Assembly (NCBI RefSeq): GCF_014858005.1 | Contig: NZ_JACYOT010000005.1 | Coordinates: 351,736 to 415,735, forward strand | DNA: 64,000 nt | Direction: 5' to 3' | Source: Propioniciclava soli | GTDB lineage: Bacteria > Actinomycetota > Actinomycetes > Propionibacteriales > Propionibacteriaceae | In this document: piece after piece, positions 39,898-49,971 of the stretch | Numbering within the stretch: position 1 is the first letter of the stretch | How the letters are laid out: each line of letters begins with the position of its first letter | Notes under the pieces: generated by a model | Databases searched by the model: none | Seen by the model: only the letters and a program-made list of their open reading frames with translations | What the model was told of the DNA's origin: nothing | Made by a program: the position numbers and the translations under genes

Positions 39898-41319
39898 ATG
39901 GCAGAGCACCGCCGCCGCATCCTGTTGACGGGGGCGACCGGGAACTGGGGCCGCGCCACGCTGCGCGAGCTGCGCCGCCGCGATGCCGTCGACGTCGTCG
40001 CATTCGCGCTCCCGACGCCAGCCGAGCGACGCGTCCTGGCCGAGTTCGACGACATGACCAACCTCACCGTCGTGTGGGGCGACCTCACGAACGCCGCCGA
40101 TGTGGCGCGCGCCGTCGCGGGGGTGGATGTGGTGCTGCACGTCGGTGCGGTGGTGTCGCCCCTGGCGGACGCCCACCCTGCGCTCGCGCGGCGGGTCAAC
40201 ATCGGCTCGATGCAGCACATCATCGCGGCGGTGAAGGCGTTGCCGGATCCGGGGGCCGTCGAGGTCGTGGGCGTCGGCTCGGTCGCCGAGACCGGGGATC
40301 GCCCGGCTCCCCACCACTGGGGACGCGTCGGCGACCCGATCCGGGTCTCGCAGTTCGATGAGTACGGCCAGACGAAGGTGGTCGCGGAGCGGCTGCTGGT
40401 GGATTCCGGCCTGCCTCGGTGGGCCTGGTTGCGCCAGACCGGGATCCTGCACCCGGGGTTGCTGGGCATCCGCGACCCCATCGCGATGCACACCCCGTTC
40501 GCCGGGGTGATGGAGTGGGCCTCGGACGAGGACTCCGCCCGGCTGCTGGCCGGCATCGCCGAGGGCGCCCCCGAGGAGTTCTGGAACGCCACGTACAACG
40601 TCGGGGGTGGCGAGGACTGGCGGCTCACCAACTGGGAACTGCAGACCACGCTGGGCGCGGCGATGGGCGTCCGGGACATCCGCGCCTGGTACGACCGCAA
40701 CTGGTTCGCCCTGAAGAACTTCCATGGGCATTGGTACACCGATTCCGACCTCCTGCAGGATCTGGTTCCCTTCCGCGAGGACACGCTGGCCGACGCGGTC
40801 GCCCGCGCGATGGCGGCCTCCCCCGCCTCGGTGCGCAGCGCGGGCAAGGTGCCTGCCTGGATCGTGAAGCACCTGGTGATGCGGCCGCTGACGCGCAAGG
40901 CCCGGGGCACGCTGCACGCGCTGCGGCGCGGGCGCGCCGATGAGATCGCGGCGCACTTCGGGTCCAAGGACGCCTGGAGCGCGATCGGCGACTGGTCGAC
41001 CTTCGAGCCGCCGGAGCCCTCGCGGACGCCCACGCAGCTCGACCACGGCTACGACGAGTCGAAGCCCACCGATGATTGGGACGCCTCCGACTACCACGAC
41101 GCCGCCCGCTTCCGCGGCGGCGAGCTGCTCAGCCCCGACGCGCCCCGCGGCGACGCCGGCGCGCTGCTGGTGTGGCGCTGCGCGTTCGGTCACGCGTTCG
41201 CCGCCAGCCCCCGGCTGGTCCTGACGAACGGGCACTGGTGCCCCGAGTGCGTGCGGGACTCCGGCCAGTACGGCGTCCAGGCCGAGCAGAACCCGTTCCT
41301 CGCGCAACTGGAAGGCTGA
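39898..41319 (+). CDS. Extended SDR (NAD-dependent epimerase/dehydratase-like) with C-terminal Cys/His module
   Basis: This 473-residue protein has a Rossmann NAD(P) motif GATGNWG (residues 11-17) and an extended-SDR active site YGQTK (about 160). The substrate domain runs to about 330. The last 80 residues hold WRCAFGHAF and HWCPEC, a C-x3-H plus C-x2-C set that may bind zinc. The substrate is unknown. AAGGAGA precedes the ATG. A perfect palindrome sits at its promoter, and no regulator gene is adjacent. It is a single gene ending just before a tRNA gene. Confidence 0.78.
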   Translation: MAEHRRRILLTGATGNWGRATLRELRRRDAVDVVAFALPTPAERRVLAEFDDMTNLTVVWGDLTNAADVARAVAGVDVVLHVGAVVSPLADAHPALARRVNIGSMQHIIAAVKALPDPGAVEVVGVGSVAETGDRPAPHHWGRVGDPIRVSQFDEYGQTKVVAERLLVDSGLPRWAWLRQTGILHPGLLGIRDPIAMHTPFAGVMEWASDEDSARLLAGIAEGAPEEFWNATYNVGGGEDWRLTNWELQTTLGAAMGVRDIRAWYDRNWFALKNFHGHWYTDSDLLQDLVPFREDTLADAVARAMAASPASVRSAGKVPAWIVKHLVMRPLTRKARGTLHALRRGRADEIAAHFGSKDAWSAIGDWSTFEPPEPSRTPTQLDHGYDESKPTDDWDASDYHDAARFRGGELLSPDAPRGDAGALLVWRCAFGHAFAASPRLVLTNGHWCPECVRDSGQYGVQAEQNPFLAQLEG

Positions 41320-41351
41320 GCCGAGCCCCGAGAAGGGACGGGGGAGCACGG

Positions 41352-41427
41352 TGGTGGGCGCAACCGGACTCGAACCGATGACACCCTGCTTGTAAGGCAG
41401 GTGCTCTACCAACTGAGCTATGCGCCC
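41352..41427 (-). tRNA. tRNA-Val (anticodon TAC)
   Basis: The minus strand folds as a complete tRNA: acceptor GGGCGCA with TGCGCCC, D-arm with AGCTCAGTTGGTAGAGC, anticodon stem CCTGC/GCAGG around CTTACAA, and T-arm with GGTTCGAGTCC. The anticodon TAC reads valine GUA/GUG. CCA is encoded (ACCA at 41352-41355). Confidence 0.96.
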
Positions 41428-41479
41428 CGACGCACCATTGTGGCGCAGACGCCGCGGCGGCCGAAATCAGTGTTCGGCG

Positions 41480-41857
41480 TCAGCGCCGGCCCGCTTTGGG
41501 GCGGACCACCTTCTGCGCCTGCCAGTGCGACGACACGTTCGCCACGTTAGCCAGCGTCAGCCCGGCGGTGACGGCCCCCTCGGCGATGTCGGTCGGGCCC
41601 ACGTGGCCGTCTCGACCGACCTTGGGCGTCAGCAGCCAAATGTGCCCCGATCGGGAGAGGTCACGGAGGGCGTCGACGAGCCCGTCGGCGACATCGCCGT
41701 CCTCGTCGCGCCACCACAGCACGACGGCGTCCACGGCCTCGACGGGATCCTCGACGAGGTCGGCGTCGATGGCGTCCATGATGCCCTCGCGGAGGGCCTC
41801 GTCCACGTCGTCGTCCCAGCCGAGTTCCTGGACGACCTGCCCGGCCTCCAGCCCCAT
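41480..41857 (-). CDS. DUF3052 domain protein
   Basis: This 125-residue acidic protein matches the actinobacterial DUF3052 family: GQVVQELGWDDDVDEALREG, VVLWWRDEDGDVADGLVDAL, and WLLTPKVGRDGHV. The function is unknown; its genes commonly lie next to aceE, as here. A start at ATG 41857 gives the usual length. Confidence 0.85.
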   Translation of the reverse strand: MGLEAGQVVQELGWDDDVDEALREGIMDAIDADLVEDPVEAVDAVVLWWRDEDGDVADGLVDALRDLSRSGHIWLLTPKVGRDGHVGPTDIAEGAVTAGLTLANVANVSSHWQAQKVVRPKAGRR

Positions 41858-41991
41858 TGCGGCCACCCGGGAAGCGCCCCCCGGGCTTGACTGCCCTACC
41901 AAGAATCTTCCCCCTGTCCGTGCGGTTGCTGGTCCAAGCCTGCCAGAGGAGCGGCCCGCCCGCGAGCCGTGGACGGGCAGAACACGCCGGA

Positions 41992-42016
41992 GGCCGCCCG
42001 CGCGGTGCGGACGGCC
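41992..42016 (-). terminator. Hairpin terminator after aceE
   Basis: GGCCGCCCGC (41992-42001) pairs with GCGGACGGCC (42007-42016) over ten pairs with one wobble and a five-base loop, 16 bases after the aceE stop. Confidence 0.65.
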
Positions 42017-42032
42017 CCCGGAGTGGCGTGGG

Positions 42033-44780
42033 TCAGGACTCCCCGCCGGCGTTCCCGGACGAGCCGGCCGTGACGTCGAGCAGGCGGTACTTGTCGATCG
42101 CCTGACCGACGGTGCCGGCGTCCACCTCACCCTTCTCGGCGAGCTTCTGCAGCGCCTTGACCACCATCGACGGCCCGTCGATGTGGAAGAAGCGCCGCGC
42201 CGCGGCCCGCGTGTCGGAGAAGCCGAAGCCGTCCGCACCGAGGGCGGCGTACCGCTCCCCCAGCCACTGGGCGATCTGGTCCTGCGTCTGCTTCATGTAG
42301 TCGCTGGTCGCGACGATGGGGCCCTCGGTGTCGCCCAGCTGCTGCACGAGCCAGCTGTCCTCGACCTCCTCACCCGGGTGCAGGAAGCGGCGCTGGTCGA
42401 CGTCCATGGCCTCGCGGCGCAGCTCGGTCCACGACGTGACGCTCCACACGTCGGCCACGACGCCCCAGTCCTGCGCCAGCAGGTCCGCGGCCTCGAGGGC
42501 CCAGTGCACCCCGGTGCCCGAGGCGAGCAGCTGGACGCGGGGCCCGTCACCCTCCCCGGTGCGGATCTTGTGGAGGCCACGCAGGATGCCCTCGACGTCC
42601 ACCCCCTCGGGCTCGGCCGGCTGCACGGTCGGCTCGTTGTAGACCGTCAGGTAGAACGTGATGTCTTCCGGGTTCTCCCCGTACATCCGTTCCAGCCCGC
42701 TCTTGACGATGTGGGCGATCTCGTAGCTGAAGGCCGGGTCGTACCAGATGACTGCCGGGTTGGTCGCCGCGAGAACGGGCGAGTGCCCGTCCATGTGCTG
42801 CGTGCCCTCGCCGGTCAGCGTCGTGCGGCCGGCGGTGGCCCCGATGTAGAAGCCGCGGCAGAGCTGGTCGGCCGCCGCCCACATCGCGTCCCCGGTGCGC
42901 TGGAACCCGAACATCGAGTAGAAGATGTAGACGGGCACCATGGGGATGCCGTGGGTGGCGTAGCTGCTGCCCACCGCCGTGAAGGACGCCACCGAGCCGG
43001 CCTCGTTGATGCCGGTGTGGATGATCTGGCCGTTCTTCGCCTCGCGGTAGCTCAGCATCAGGTCGTGGTCGACCGGCGTGTAGTTCTGGCCGTGCGGGGA
43101 GTAGATCTTGATCGTCGGGAACAGCGAGTCCATGCCGAACGTGCGCGCCTCGTCCGGGATGATCGGCACCACGTGGGCGCCGAACTCCTTGTCGCGCAGC
43201 AGATCCTTGAACAGCCGGACGAGCGCCATGGTCGTGGCGATCTCCTGCTTGCCGGAGCCCTTCTTGACCGCCGCGTACGCCTTGTCCTCCGGCAGCTTCA
43301 GCGACTCGCCGGCGATGCGGCGCTCCGGCACCGGCCCGCCGAGGGCGCGGCGGCGCTCCTTGGCGTAGCGGATGCGGTCGTCGTTCTCGTCCGGCTTGAT
43401 GTAGGGCGGACGGTACGGGTCGTCCTCGAGCTGGGCGTCCGTCACCGGCATGTCGAGCCGGTCGCGGAACTGCTTGAGGTCGTCCAGCGCCAGCTTCTTC
43501 ATCTGGTGCGTCGCGTTGCGACCGGCGAAGTGCTGGCCGAGGAAGTAACCCTTGATGGTGTGGGCCAGGATGACCGTCGGCGCCCCGGTGAACTTCATGG
43601 CGGCGTCGTAGGCGGCGTACACCTTGCGGAAATCGTGGCCGCCGCGGGTGAGCTGCCAGACCTGGTCCTCGCTCCAGTTCTCGATCATCTTGGCGGTGCG
43701 GGGGTCGCGTCCGAAGAAGTTGTCGCGAACATAGGCGCCGTCGTTGGCCTTGAACGTCTGGTAGTCGCCGTCCGAGGTGGTGTTCATCAGGTTGACGAGC
43801 GCGCCGTCCTTGTCGGCGGCGAGCAGCGGATCCCAGCCGCGGCCCCACACGACCTTGATGACGTTCCAGCCCGCGCCGCGGAAGAACGACTCCAGCTCGC
43901 TCATGATCTTGCCGTTGCCGCGCACCGGGCCGTCGAGCCGCTGCAGGTTGCAGTTCACGACGAAGGTGAGGTTGTCGAGCTCCTCGTAGGACGCGAGCTG
44001 CAGGGCGCCTCGGCTCTCGACCTCGTCCATCTCACCGTCGCCGAGGAAGGCCCACACGTGCTGCTGGCTCGTGTCCTTCATGCCGCGGTTGTGGAGGTAC
44101 TTGTTGAAGTGCGCCTGCCAGATCGCGTTGATCGGCCCCAGGCCCATCGACACCGTGGGGAACTCCCAGAAGTCGGGCATCTGGCGGGGGTGGGGGTAGC
44201 TGGGCAGGCCCTGGATGCGGCCGTCGACCAGGTGGCTCTTCTCCTGGCGGAAGCCGTCCATGCGCTCCTCGCTCAGGCGCCCCTCGAGGAAGGCGCGGGC
44301 GTACATGCCGGGGCTGGCGTGGCCCTGGAAGAACACCTGGTCGCCGCCACCCGGGTGGTCCTTGCCGCGGAAGAAGTGGTTGAAGCCCACCTCGTACAGC
44401 GTCGCCGAGGACGCGAACGTGGAGATGTGGCCGCCCACCCCGACGCCGGGGCGCTGGGCGCGGTGCACCATGACCGCGGCGTTCCAGCGCAGCAGGCGGC
44501 GGAACTTGCGCTCCAGATCCTGGTCGCCCGGGTACCACGGCTCGGCCTCGGCGGGGATGGTGTTGACGTGGTCGGTCGCCGTCAGCGACGGGACGCCGAG
44601 GTGCCGCTCCCGGGCACGCTCGAGCAGCTTCAACATGATGTAGCGGGCGCGGTTGCGCCCCTGTTCATCGGTGAGCAGGTCGAGCGACTCCAGCCACTCG
44701 GAGGTCTCCTCCGCGTCGATGTCGGGCAGGTTGGTCGGCAGGCCGTTGAGGATGGGGCCCGCGCTGTCGCGAGATGCCAC
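42033..44780 (-). CDS. aceE: Pyruvate dehydrogenase E1 component (homodimeric type)
   Basis: This 915-residue thiamine-diphosphate enzyme decarboxylates pyruvate and acetylates the E2 lipoyl group. The ThDP motif is [14 protein letters not shown] followed by [10 protein letters not shown], and the length fits the AceE family. GTG 44780 was chosen because AAAGGA lies 6-7 bases upstream. A TAGGAT -10 box at 44848-44853 marks a probable promoter. E2 and E3 genes are not in the window, as usual for actinobacteria that share them with other complexes. Confidence 0.96.
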   Translation of the reverse strand: MASRDSAGPILNGLPTNLPDIDAEETSEWLESLDLLTDEQGRNRARYIMLKLLERARERHLGVPSLTATDHVNTIPAEAEPWYPGDQDLERKFRRLLRWNAAVMVHRAQRPGVGVGGHISTFASSATLYEVGFNHFFRGKDHPGGGDQVFFQGHASPGMYARAFLEGRLSEERMDGFRQEKSHLVDGRIQGLPSYPHPRQMPDFWEFPTVSMGLGPINAIWQAHFNKYLHNRGMKDTSQQHVWAFLGDGEMDEVESRGALQLASYEELDNLTFVVNCNLQRLDGPVRGNGKIMSELESFFRGAGWNVIKVVWGRGWDPLLAADKDGALVNLMNTTSDGDYQTFKANDGAYVRDNFFGRDPRTAKMIENWSEDQVWQLTRGGHDFRKVYAAYDAAMKFTGAPTVILAHTIKGYFLGQHFAGRNATHQMKKLALDDLKQFRDRLDMPVTDAQLEDDPYRPPYIKPDENDDRIRYAKERRRALGGPVPERRIAGESLKLPEDKAYAAVKKGSGKQEIATTMALVRLFKDLLRDKEFGAHVVPIIPDEARTFGMDSLFPTIKIYSPHGQNYTPVDHDLMLSYREAKNGQIIHTGINEAGSVASFTAVGSSYATHGIPMVPVYIFYSMFGFQRTGDAMWAAADQLCRGFYIGATAGRTTLTGEGTQHMDGHSPVLAATNPAVIWYDPAFSYEIAHIVKSGLERMYGENPEDITFYLTVYNEPTVQPAEPEGVDVEGILRGLHKIRTGEGDGPRVQLLASGTGVHWALEAADLLAQDWGVVADVWSVTSWTELRREAMDVDQRRFLHPGEEVEDSWLVQQLGDTEGPIVATSDYMKQTQDQIAQWLGERYAALGADGFGFSDTRAAARRFFHIDGPSMVVKALQKLAEKGEVDAGTVGQAIDKYRLLDVTAGSSGNAGGES

Positions 44781-44878
44781 GAGAGTCCTTTCTCCGAGAT
44801 CCGATGCTGGCGAAACTGAGGTCCGGACGAGCACCGGGGCTTCGTCGATCCTAGCCGCCCGCGCCACCCGGCGCAGGT

Positions 44879-45904
44879 TCAGCTCCGGCGCGCGGACGCC
44901 CACGCCACGACCTCATCGGCCGGCCACGTGGTGACGATCCGCTCGGGCGCGATCCCCGCGGCGTGGGCGCGGGCCGCGCCGTACTCCAGGAAGCCGAGCT
45001 GGCCGGGGGCGTGGGCGTCGGTGTCGATGCTGAACAGGCAGCCGGCGTCCGCCGCGAGGGCCAGAAGCTCGTCGGGCGGGTCCTGCCGCTCGGGCCTGCT
45101 GTTGATCTCCACCGCCACGCCGAACTGGCGGCACGCCTCGAACACCACCTCGGCATCGAAGCGGCTCGGGGCGCGGACGCCGCGGTCGCCGGCCACGAGG
45201 CGTCCGGTGCAATGGCCCAGCACATTCGTGCGCGGCGTGGCGATGGCGGCGACCATCCGCACGGTCATGGCGTCGGCGTCCATCGCGAGCTTGCTGTGCA
45301 CGCTGGCGACCACGACGTCCAGGCTGTCCAGCACCTCTCCCGCGCCGTCGAGGGAACCGTCGTCGAGGATGTCGACCTCCGCCCCGCTCAGCACCCGCAC
45401 CGTGTCGAGGGCCTCGTTGAGCGCGGCGATGTGCTCCAGTTGCGCCAGACGCCGCTCGGCGTCCAGGCCGTTGGCCACCCGCAGGCGCGGGCTGTGGTCG
45501 GTGATCGCGAGGTACTCCCGGCCGAGACGGGCCGCCTCCAGCGCCATCTCCTCCAGGGGGCTCGACCCGTCAGACCACTCGGTGTGCGTGTGCAGGTCGC
45601 CCCGCAGGTGCTCCCACAACGGGTTGGGCCCGGCCACCAGCGGCCCGTCGGACGCCTCGAGCTCGGCCAGGTAGGCCGGGACACGGCCGGCGGCGGACTC
45701 CCCGATCACGCGGGCCGTGGTCGCCCCGATGCCCGGCAGGTTCGCCCAGGTGCGGGAGGCGTCCACCCGCGCGCGCTCCTCGGCGGGCAACCCGGCGAGG
45801 GTGTCGGACGCCCGGCGGAACGCCTGGGCGCGCCGCGTCTGGCCGCCCCGGCGGTCCAGCAGCCGGGCGATCTCGCGGAGGTCGGCCACCGGGTCACGTC
45901 GCAC
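44879..45904 (-). CDS. PHP-domain protein with N-terminal helix-hairpin-helix region (PolX-like)
   Basis: This 341-residue protein has an N-terminal PolX-like helical region (residues 1-75) with a helix-hairpin-helix motif in [17 protein letters not shown] phosphoesterase domain follows, with the metal motifs [14 protein letters not shown] (about 102), AITDHS and HCTGR. The closest relation is the C-terminal part of PolX proteins without the polymerase palm, so a nuclease or phosphatase role in DNA repair is possible. GTG 45904 lies six bases after TACGGT with no ribosome site and is probably leaderless. Confidence 0.82.
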   Translation of the reverse strand: MRRDPVADLREIARLLDRRGGQTRRAQAFRRASDTLAGLPAEERARVDASRTWANLPGIGATTARVIGESAAGRVPAYLAELEASDGPLVAGPNPLWEHLRGDLHTHTEWSDGSSPLEEMALEAARLGREYLAITDHSPRLRVANGLDAERRLAQLEHIAALNEALDTVRVLSGAEVDILDDGSLDGAGEVLDSLDVVVASVHSKLAMDADAMTVRMVAAIATPRTNVLGHCTGRLVAGDRGVRAPSRFDAEVVFEACRQFGVAVEINSRPERQDPPDELLALAADAGCLFSIDTDAHAPGQLGFLEYGAARAHAAGIAPERIVTTWPADEVVAWASARRS

Positions 45905-45998
45905 GTCCCCACCGTAGGCCGTCCGTCCCCGCCGCGGCGTGATGCGAGCACTACAGTTGCTCGCCAGAAGTCCGCACCGCGCGGTCAAAGGGGTGGTC

Positions 45999-47180
45999 AT
46001 GCAGGACGCGACGCCGGAGTGGCTGCCGGACGACGCCACCCGCGCCGATCTCGCCGACCGGCTCACCGCCGCGGCGTCGGCCATGACCACCGCCGCGCTG
46101 GCCGAGATCACCCGGCGCTACCCCTGGTTCTCCGAGCTGGACGCCGCCAATCGCGCGTCGGTCACGCTGGTCGTGCGCGCGGGCGTGGACGGGTTCATCA
46201 CCTGGTTCCGCGAGGGCGCGACGGGGGTGGCGCAGCAGAACATCTTCGCCGGCGCCCCCCGGGAGCTGACCCGGAGCCTGGCCCTGCAGCAGACCGTCGA
46301 CCTCATCCGCGCCACCGTCGAGACGGTCGAGCACCAGATCGTCACCGAACTGGACGCGCCCGACCGTCCGGTGCTCACCACCGCGGTGCTGCACTACAGC
46401 CGCGAGACCGCGTTCGATGCCGCCGAGGTCTACGCCCGCGCGGCCGAGGCCCGCGGCGCCTGGGATGCCCGCCTCGAAGCACTCGTGATGGACGCCGTGG
46501 TGCGCGGCGACGCCGACGACGCGGTGAGCTCCCGAGCGTCCACCCTGGGCTGGGGGGATGCCGCCGCCCTGTGCGTCGTGATCGGCGACCCGCCGCCGCA
46601 CGACGCCACGGTGGCCCGGTTGCGGACGGCCGCGACCCGCCTGGGCCTGGAGGTGCTGGCGGCCATCCAGGGGCCGCGCCTGGTGGTGCTGCTGGGCGGT
46701 ACCTTCGACGACGACCTGGACGCCTCCGCCCACGTCGCCCGCCTGGTGGACTTCTTCGGCGCGGGCCCGGTCGTGGTGGGGCCGTTGGTCGACGACCTGA
46801 GCGAGGCTGTCGTGAGCGCCCGGGCAGCGTTGTCGGGGCGACGGGCTGCCCCCGCGTGGCCCGAGGCGCCGCGGCCCGTGCTGGCCCGCTCGCTGTTGCC
46901 GGAGCGTGCGCTCGCGGGGGACGGACACGCCCGGCGCGAGCTCGCGCAGGGCATCTTCGCCCCGCTGGCGGCCTACGGGGGCGACCTGGTCACCACCCTG
47001 GAGGCCTTCTGGTCCTGCGGCACGTCCATCGAAGCGACCGCACGGCGCCTGTTCATCCACGCCAACACCGTCCGCTACCGCCTGGGCCGTATCGAGGAGC
47101 TGACGGGCTACTCCCCCTCCGACCCGCGGGACGCCTACGTGCTGCGGTTGGCGGGCACCCTCTATCGACTCCTGGGGTGA
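45999..47180 (+). CDS. fasR: PucR-type regulator, FasR-like
   Basis: This 393-residue protein has a long N-terminal sensory part and ends in a PucR-type helix-turn-helix (EATARRLFIHANTVRYRLGR, about 348). In Streptomyces coelicolor the regulator FasR, encoded just upstream of fabD, activates the fabD-fabH-acpP-fabF operon. The same position here suggests the same role, although two SDR genes lie between. ATG 45999 has AAAGGGG upstream. TACAGT at 45952-45957 is the probable -10 box. Confidence 0.8.
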   Translation: MQDATPEWLPDDATRADLADRLTAAASAMTTAALAEITRRYPWFSELDAANRASVTLVVRAGVDGFITWFREGATGVAQQNIFAGAPRELTRSLALQQTVDLIRATVETVEHQIVTELDAPDRPVLTTAVLHYSRETAFDAAEVYARAAEARGAWDARLEALVMDAVVRGDADDAVSSRASTLGWGDAAALCVVIGDPPPHDATVARLRTAATRLGLEVLAAIQGPRLVVLLGGTFDDDLDASAHVARLVDFFGAGPVVVGPLVDDLSEAVVSARAALSGRRAAPAWPEAPRPVLARSLLPERALAGDGHARRELAQGIFAPLAAYGGDLVTTLEAFWSCGTSIEATARRLFIHANTVRYRLGRIEELTGYSPSDPRDAYVLRLAGTLYRLLG

Positions 47181-47246
47181 CCGCCGCGGGCCCGCTCGGT
47201 TCCCACTAGGGTGGACGCACCACGAACCTCGCAGGGAAGGCTCAGC

Positions 47247-48101
47247 ATGGGCGTGCAGGCAACGAGCCGGGCCGGCGCCGGCCCGCTCGCCGGCAGGGCG
47301 GCCTGGGTCACCGGGTCAAGCCGCGGGATCGGATGGGCGGTCGCCGAGGACCTGGCCCGGGCCGGCGCGGCCGTCGTGATCCACGGGTCCGACCCCGACT
47401 CGTCCGCCGCCCTCGGTGACGGAGCGTCCCTGCCCGAGGTGGCCGAGCGCCTGGCCGAGGAGACCGGTGCGCGGGTGGGATGGGTTGCGGGCGACCTGTC
47501 GGACGCCGCGACCACCGAGGCGCTCGCCCGCGACGCCGCGGCCCAGGTGGGCGACCTCGACATCCTCGTCCACGCCGCCGGCGGGGACATCGGCACCAGC
47601 GGCGTCCGCGGCCCCCACGCCGGCAAGATCACCGAGGGCAACGACGCGCTGGGGCTGGCCGACGACGAGGTGCGGGCCATCTGGGAGCGCAACTTCTCCA
47701 CGTGCGTGAACGTCTGCCGCGAGGTCGTCCCCGGCATGCTGGAGCGCCGACGCGGTGCGGTGGTGACGATCGGCTCGATCGCGGGCCTGACCGGACTCAC
47801 GTCGAGCGCGATCTACGCCTCGGCCAAGGCCGCGGTGCACGAGTACACCCGCTGCCTCGCCGCCCAGGCGCGCCCCCACGGCGTCACCGTGAACGCGGTC
47901 GCCCCCGGCGACATCCTCACCACCCGGTTCCGGGCGAGCCGGCCCCTGGACCCCGCCCGCACCGACGACCCGGGGCTCGGCCGCTACGGACGCCCCGAGG
48001 AGATCGCCGCGGCGGTGCGCTTCCTGGTCTCACCCGAGGCCTCCTACGTCACCGGGCAGGTGCTGCGGGTCGACGGCGGCCTGCAGCTGTGGCCCAGTTG
48101 A
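47247..48101 (+). CDS. Short-chain dehydrogenase/reductase (SDR)
   Basis: This 284-residue classical SDR has TGSSRGIG (cofactor loop), HAAGG in place of NNAG, and the YASAK active site. An extra loop with [15 protein letters not shown] (about 118) is larger than in FabG and recalls SDRs from sugar or polyol catabolism. GGGAAGG precedes the ATG and TAGGGT at 47207-47212 is a possible -10 box. It lies between the FasR-like gene and the FAS-II genes, so FabG-like ketoacyl reduction cannot be excluded. The stop region overlaps an 18-bp tandem duplication. Confidence 0.82.
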   Translation: MGVQATSRAGAGPLAGRAAWVTGSSRGIGWAVAEDLARAGAAVVIHGSDPDSSAALGDGASLPEVAERLAEETGARVGWVAGDLSDAATTEALARDAAAQVGDLDILVHAAGGDIGTSGVRGPHAGKITEGNDALGLADDEVRAIWERNFSTCVNVCREVVPGMLERRRGAVVTIGSIAGLTGLTSSAIYASAKAAVHEYTRCLAAQARPHGVTVNAVAPGDILTTRFRASRPLDPARTDDPGLGRYGRPEEIAAAVRFLVSPEASYVTGQVLRVDGGLQLWPS

Positions 48102-48122
48102 CCCCTGTGGCCCAGTTGACCC
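48087..48122 (+). repeat. 18-bp perfect tandem duplication at the SDR stop codon
   Basis: CTGTGGCCCAGTTGACCC occurs twice in tandem (48087-48104 and 48105-48122). The first copy contains the stop of the upstream SDR. The second is a non-coding copy. Confidence 0.9.
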
Positions 48123-48140
48123 TCTGAGCAAGGAGCAGCC

Positions 48141-48965
48141 ATGCAGATAAACCTGTCTGGGCGCGTCGCCCTGGTGACCGGAGCGGGGCGCGGGATCGGC
48201 CGCGCGATCGCCCTCGCCTTCGCCGCGGAGGGGTGCACGGTCGCGGCCGTCGACGTGGACGCCGCGGGCCTCGACGAGCTGGCCGATGAGCTCGCCGCGT
48301 TCGGCACCGGTCACGTGACCGTCGCCTGCGACATCCGTGACCCACGGGCGGTGGACGCCGCCGTCGCCGACGTCGTGGCGCGCTGCGGCACCGTCGACAT
48401 CGCCGTCAACAACGCCGGGGTCAATCGGCTCGGGCCGGTGGAGAGCTTCAGCGACGCCGACTGGAACCTGCTGGTCGATGTGAACCTGACCGGCACCTTC
48501 CACGTGTGCCGGGCCGTGGTGCCGGTGATGAAGGTGCAACGGCGAGGTCGCATCCTCAACGCCGCCTCCTTCGCCGCCGTCATCCCGTCCGCCGGCAGCG
48601 CCGCCTACGCCGCCACGAAGGCCGCCGTCGTGCAGTTCACGCGCACGCTCGCCGGCGAGCTGGGGCCGTGGAACATCACGGCCAACGCCTACGCCCCGGG
48701 CATGGTGCCCACCGCGATGAACGGCTTCCACCACCTCCCCGCCGCCGCGCAGGATCGGCTGCTCGACACCCTGACCGTGCGCCGGTGGGGCACCCCCGAG
48801 GACATCACCGGTCTGCTGTGCTTCCTGGCCAGCGACGAGGCCTCCTACCTCACCGGGACGCTGGTCGACGTCAGCGGGGGCAAGTTCGCCACCCAGTTCC
48901 CCCAGGATGCACACGGAGACGCCGCGGCGCCCCCGGCTCCGCCCCCCGGATCCGGCGTGTTGTAG
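48141..48965 (+). CDS. Short-chain dehydrogenase/reductase (SDR)
   Basis: This 274-residue classical SDR has TGAGRGIG at 13-20, NNAG (about 90) and YAATK. It ends with a 20-residue Ala/Pro-rich tail (APPAPPPGSG) absent from most SDRs. It resembles sorbitol or sugar-alcohol dehydrogenases about as well as FabG. It is 39 bases downstream of the other SDR and probably co-transcribed with it. AAGGAGC precedes the ATG. Confidence 0.82.
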   Translation: MQINLSGRVALVTGAGRGIGRAIALAFAAEGCTVAAVDVDAAGLDELADELAAFGTGHVTVACDIRDPRAVDAAVADVVARCGTVDIAVNNAGVNRLGPVESFSDADWNLLVDVNLTGTFHVCRAVVPVMKVQRRGRILNAASFAAVIPSAGSAAYAATKAAVVQFTRTLAGELGPWNITANAYAPGMVPTAMNGFHHLPAAAQDRLLDTLTVRRWGTPEDITGLLCFLASDEASYLTGTLVDVSGGKFATQFPQDAHGDAAAPPAPPPGSGVL

Positions 48966-49043
48966 GAACCACACAAAGAGCTGCGGGCAACATTGGCCTG
49001 CCAACCGCGACGGTTTGTGCGGACCGGCCGAAATGATGGAGGG

Positions 49044-49970
49044 GTGCTCGCGATCGTAGCGCCCGGCCAGGGCGCCCAGACCCCCGGTTTCCTCGCCCCG
49101 TGGCTCGAGACGCCCACCCTCGCCGAGCGGCTGGGCGAGTTGGCCGAGGCGGCGCAGGTCGACCTCGCCACCCACGGCACCGCCAGTGACGCCGAGACCA
49201 TCCGCGACACCGCGGTGGCCCAGCCGCTGCTCGTCGCGTCGGCCCTCATCACGGCCGAGGCGCTGCTCGACGAGGTCGGGGCCGACGATGTCATTGCCGG
49301 CCACAGCGTCGGTGAGATCGGCGCAGCGGCGATCGCCGGCGTCCTCTCCCCCGCCGATGCCATGGTGCTGGTGCGCGAGCGCGCGCTCGGCATGGCCGAG
49401 GCGTCCGCCGCCCGCCCGACCACCATGGCCGCCGTCGTGCGCGGGGACGCCGACGCCGTCCTCGCCGCCATCGAGGCCGTCGGCGCGACCGCCGCGAACA
49501 ACAACGGCTCCGGCCAGATCGTCGCTGCCGGCACGGTCGAGGAGATCGACGCGCTCCGGGCCAACCCGCCCGCCGGCGCCCGCGTCATCCCGCTGTCTGT
49601 CGCCGGGGCCTTCCACACCGTGCACATGACCCCGGGCCGGGACCGGCTGGCGGGCGTGGCGTCCGGGTTCGCCACCGCCGACCCCACCGCCACGCTGCTG
49701 AGCAACGCCGACGGCGCGGTCGTCCGCTCCGGCGCCGACTACCTCGAACGCCTGGTGAACCAGGTGACCAACCCCGTCCGGTGGGACCTGTGCATGGCCA
49801 CGATGGCCCAGCTCGGCGTGACCGGCCTGCTGGAGCTGGCACCGGCCGGCACGCTCACCGGCATCGCCAAGCGCAACCTGAAGGACGTCGCGCTGTTCAA
49901 CCTCAACACTCCCGACCAGTTGGACGACGCCCGCGCGTTCGTCGCCACCCACCGCGGCCAGGAGGCCTGA
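49044..49970 (+). CDS. fabD: Malonyl-CoA:ACP transacylase
   Basis: This 308-residue enzyme loads malonate onto ACP. The catalytic serine is Ser88 in GHSVGE, and GAFHT contains the conserved histidine. GTG 49044 matches the family N-terminus (VLAIVAPGQGAQ). The GGAGG just before it is very close, so translation may be leaderless behind AATGAT at 49032-49037. First gene of the fabD-fabH-acpP-fabF cluster. Confidence 0.95.
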   Translation: MLAIVAPGQGAQTPGFLAPWLETPTLAERLGELAEAAQVDLATHGTASDAETIRDTAVAQPLLVASALITAEALLDEVGADDVIAGHSVGEIGAAAIAGVLSPADAMVLVRERALGMAEASAARPTTMAAVVRGDADAVLAAIEAVGATAANNNGSGQIVAAGTVEEIDALRANPPAGARVIPLSVAGAFHTVHMTPGRDRLAGVASGFATADPTATLLSNADGAVVRSGADYLERLVNQVTNPVRWDLCMATMAQLGVTGLLELAPAGTLTGIAKRNLKDVALFNLNTPDQLDDARAFVATHRGQEA

Positions 49971-49971
49971 C

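Noticed and set aside
48973..49020. CACAAA / TTTGTG inverted pair upstream of fabD as a FasR site
   Set aside because: The arms are 36 bases apart and only six long, so chance is likely; no comparison is possible here.
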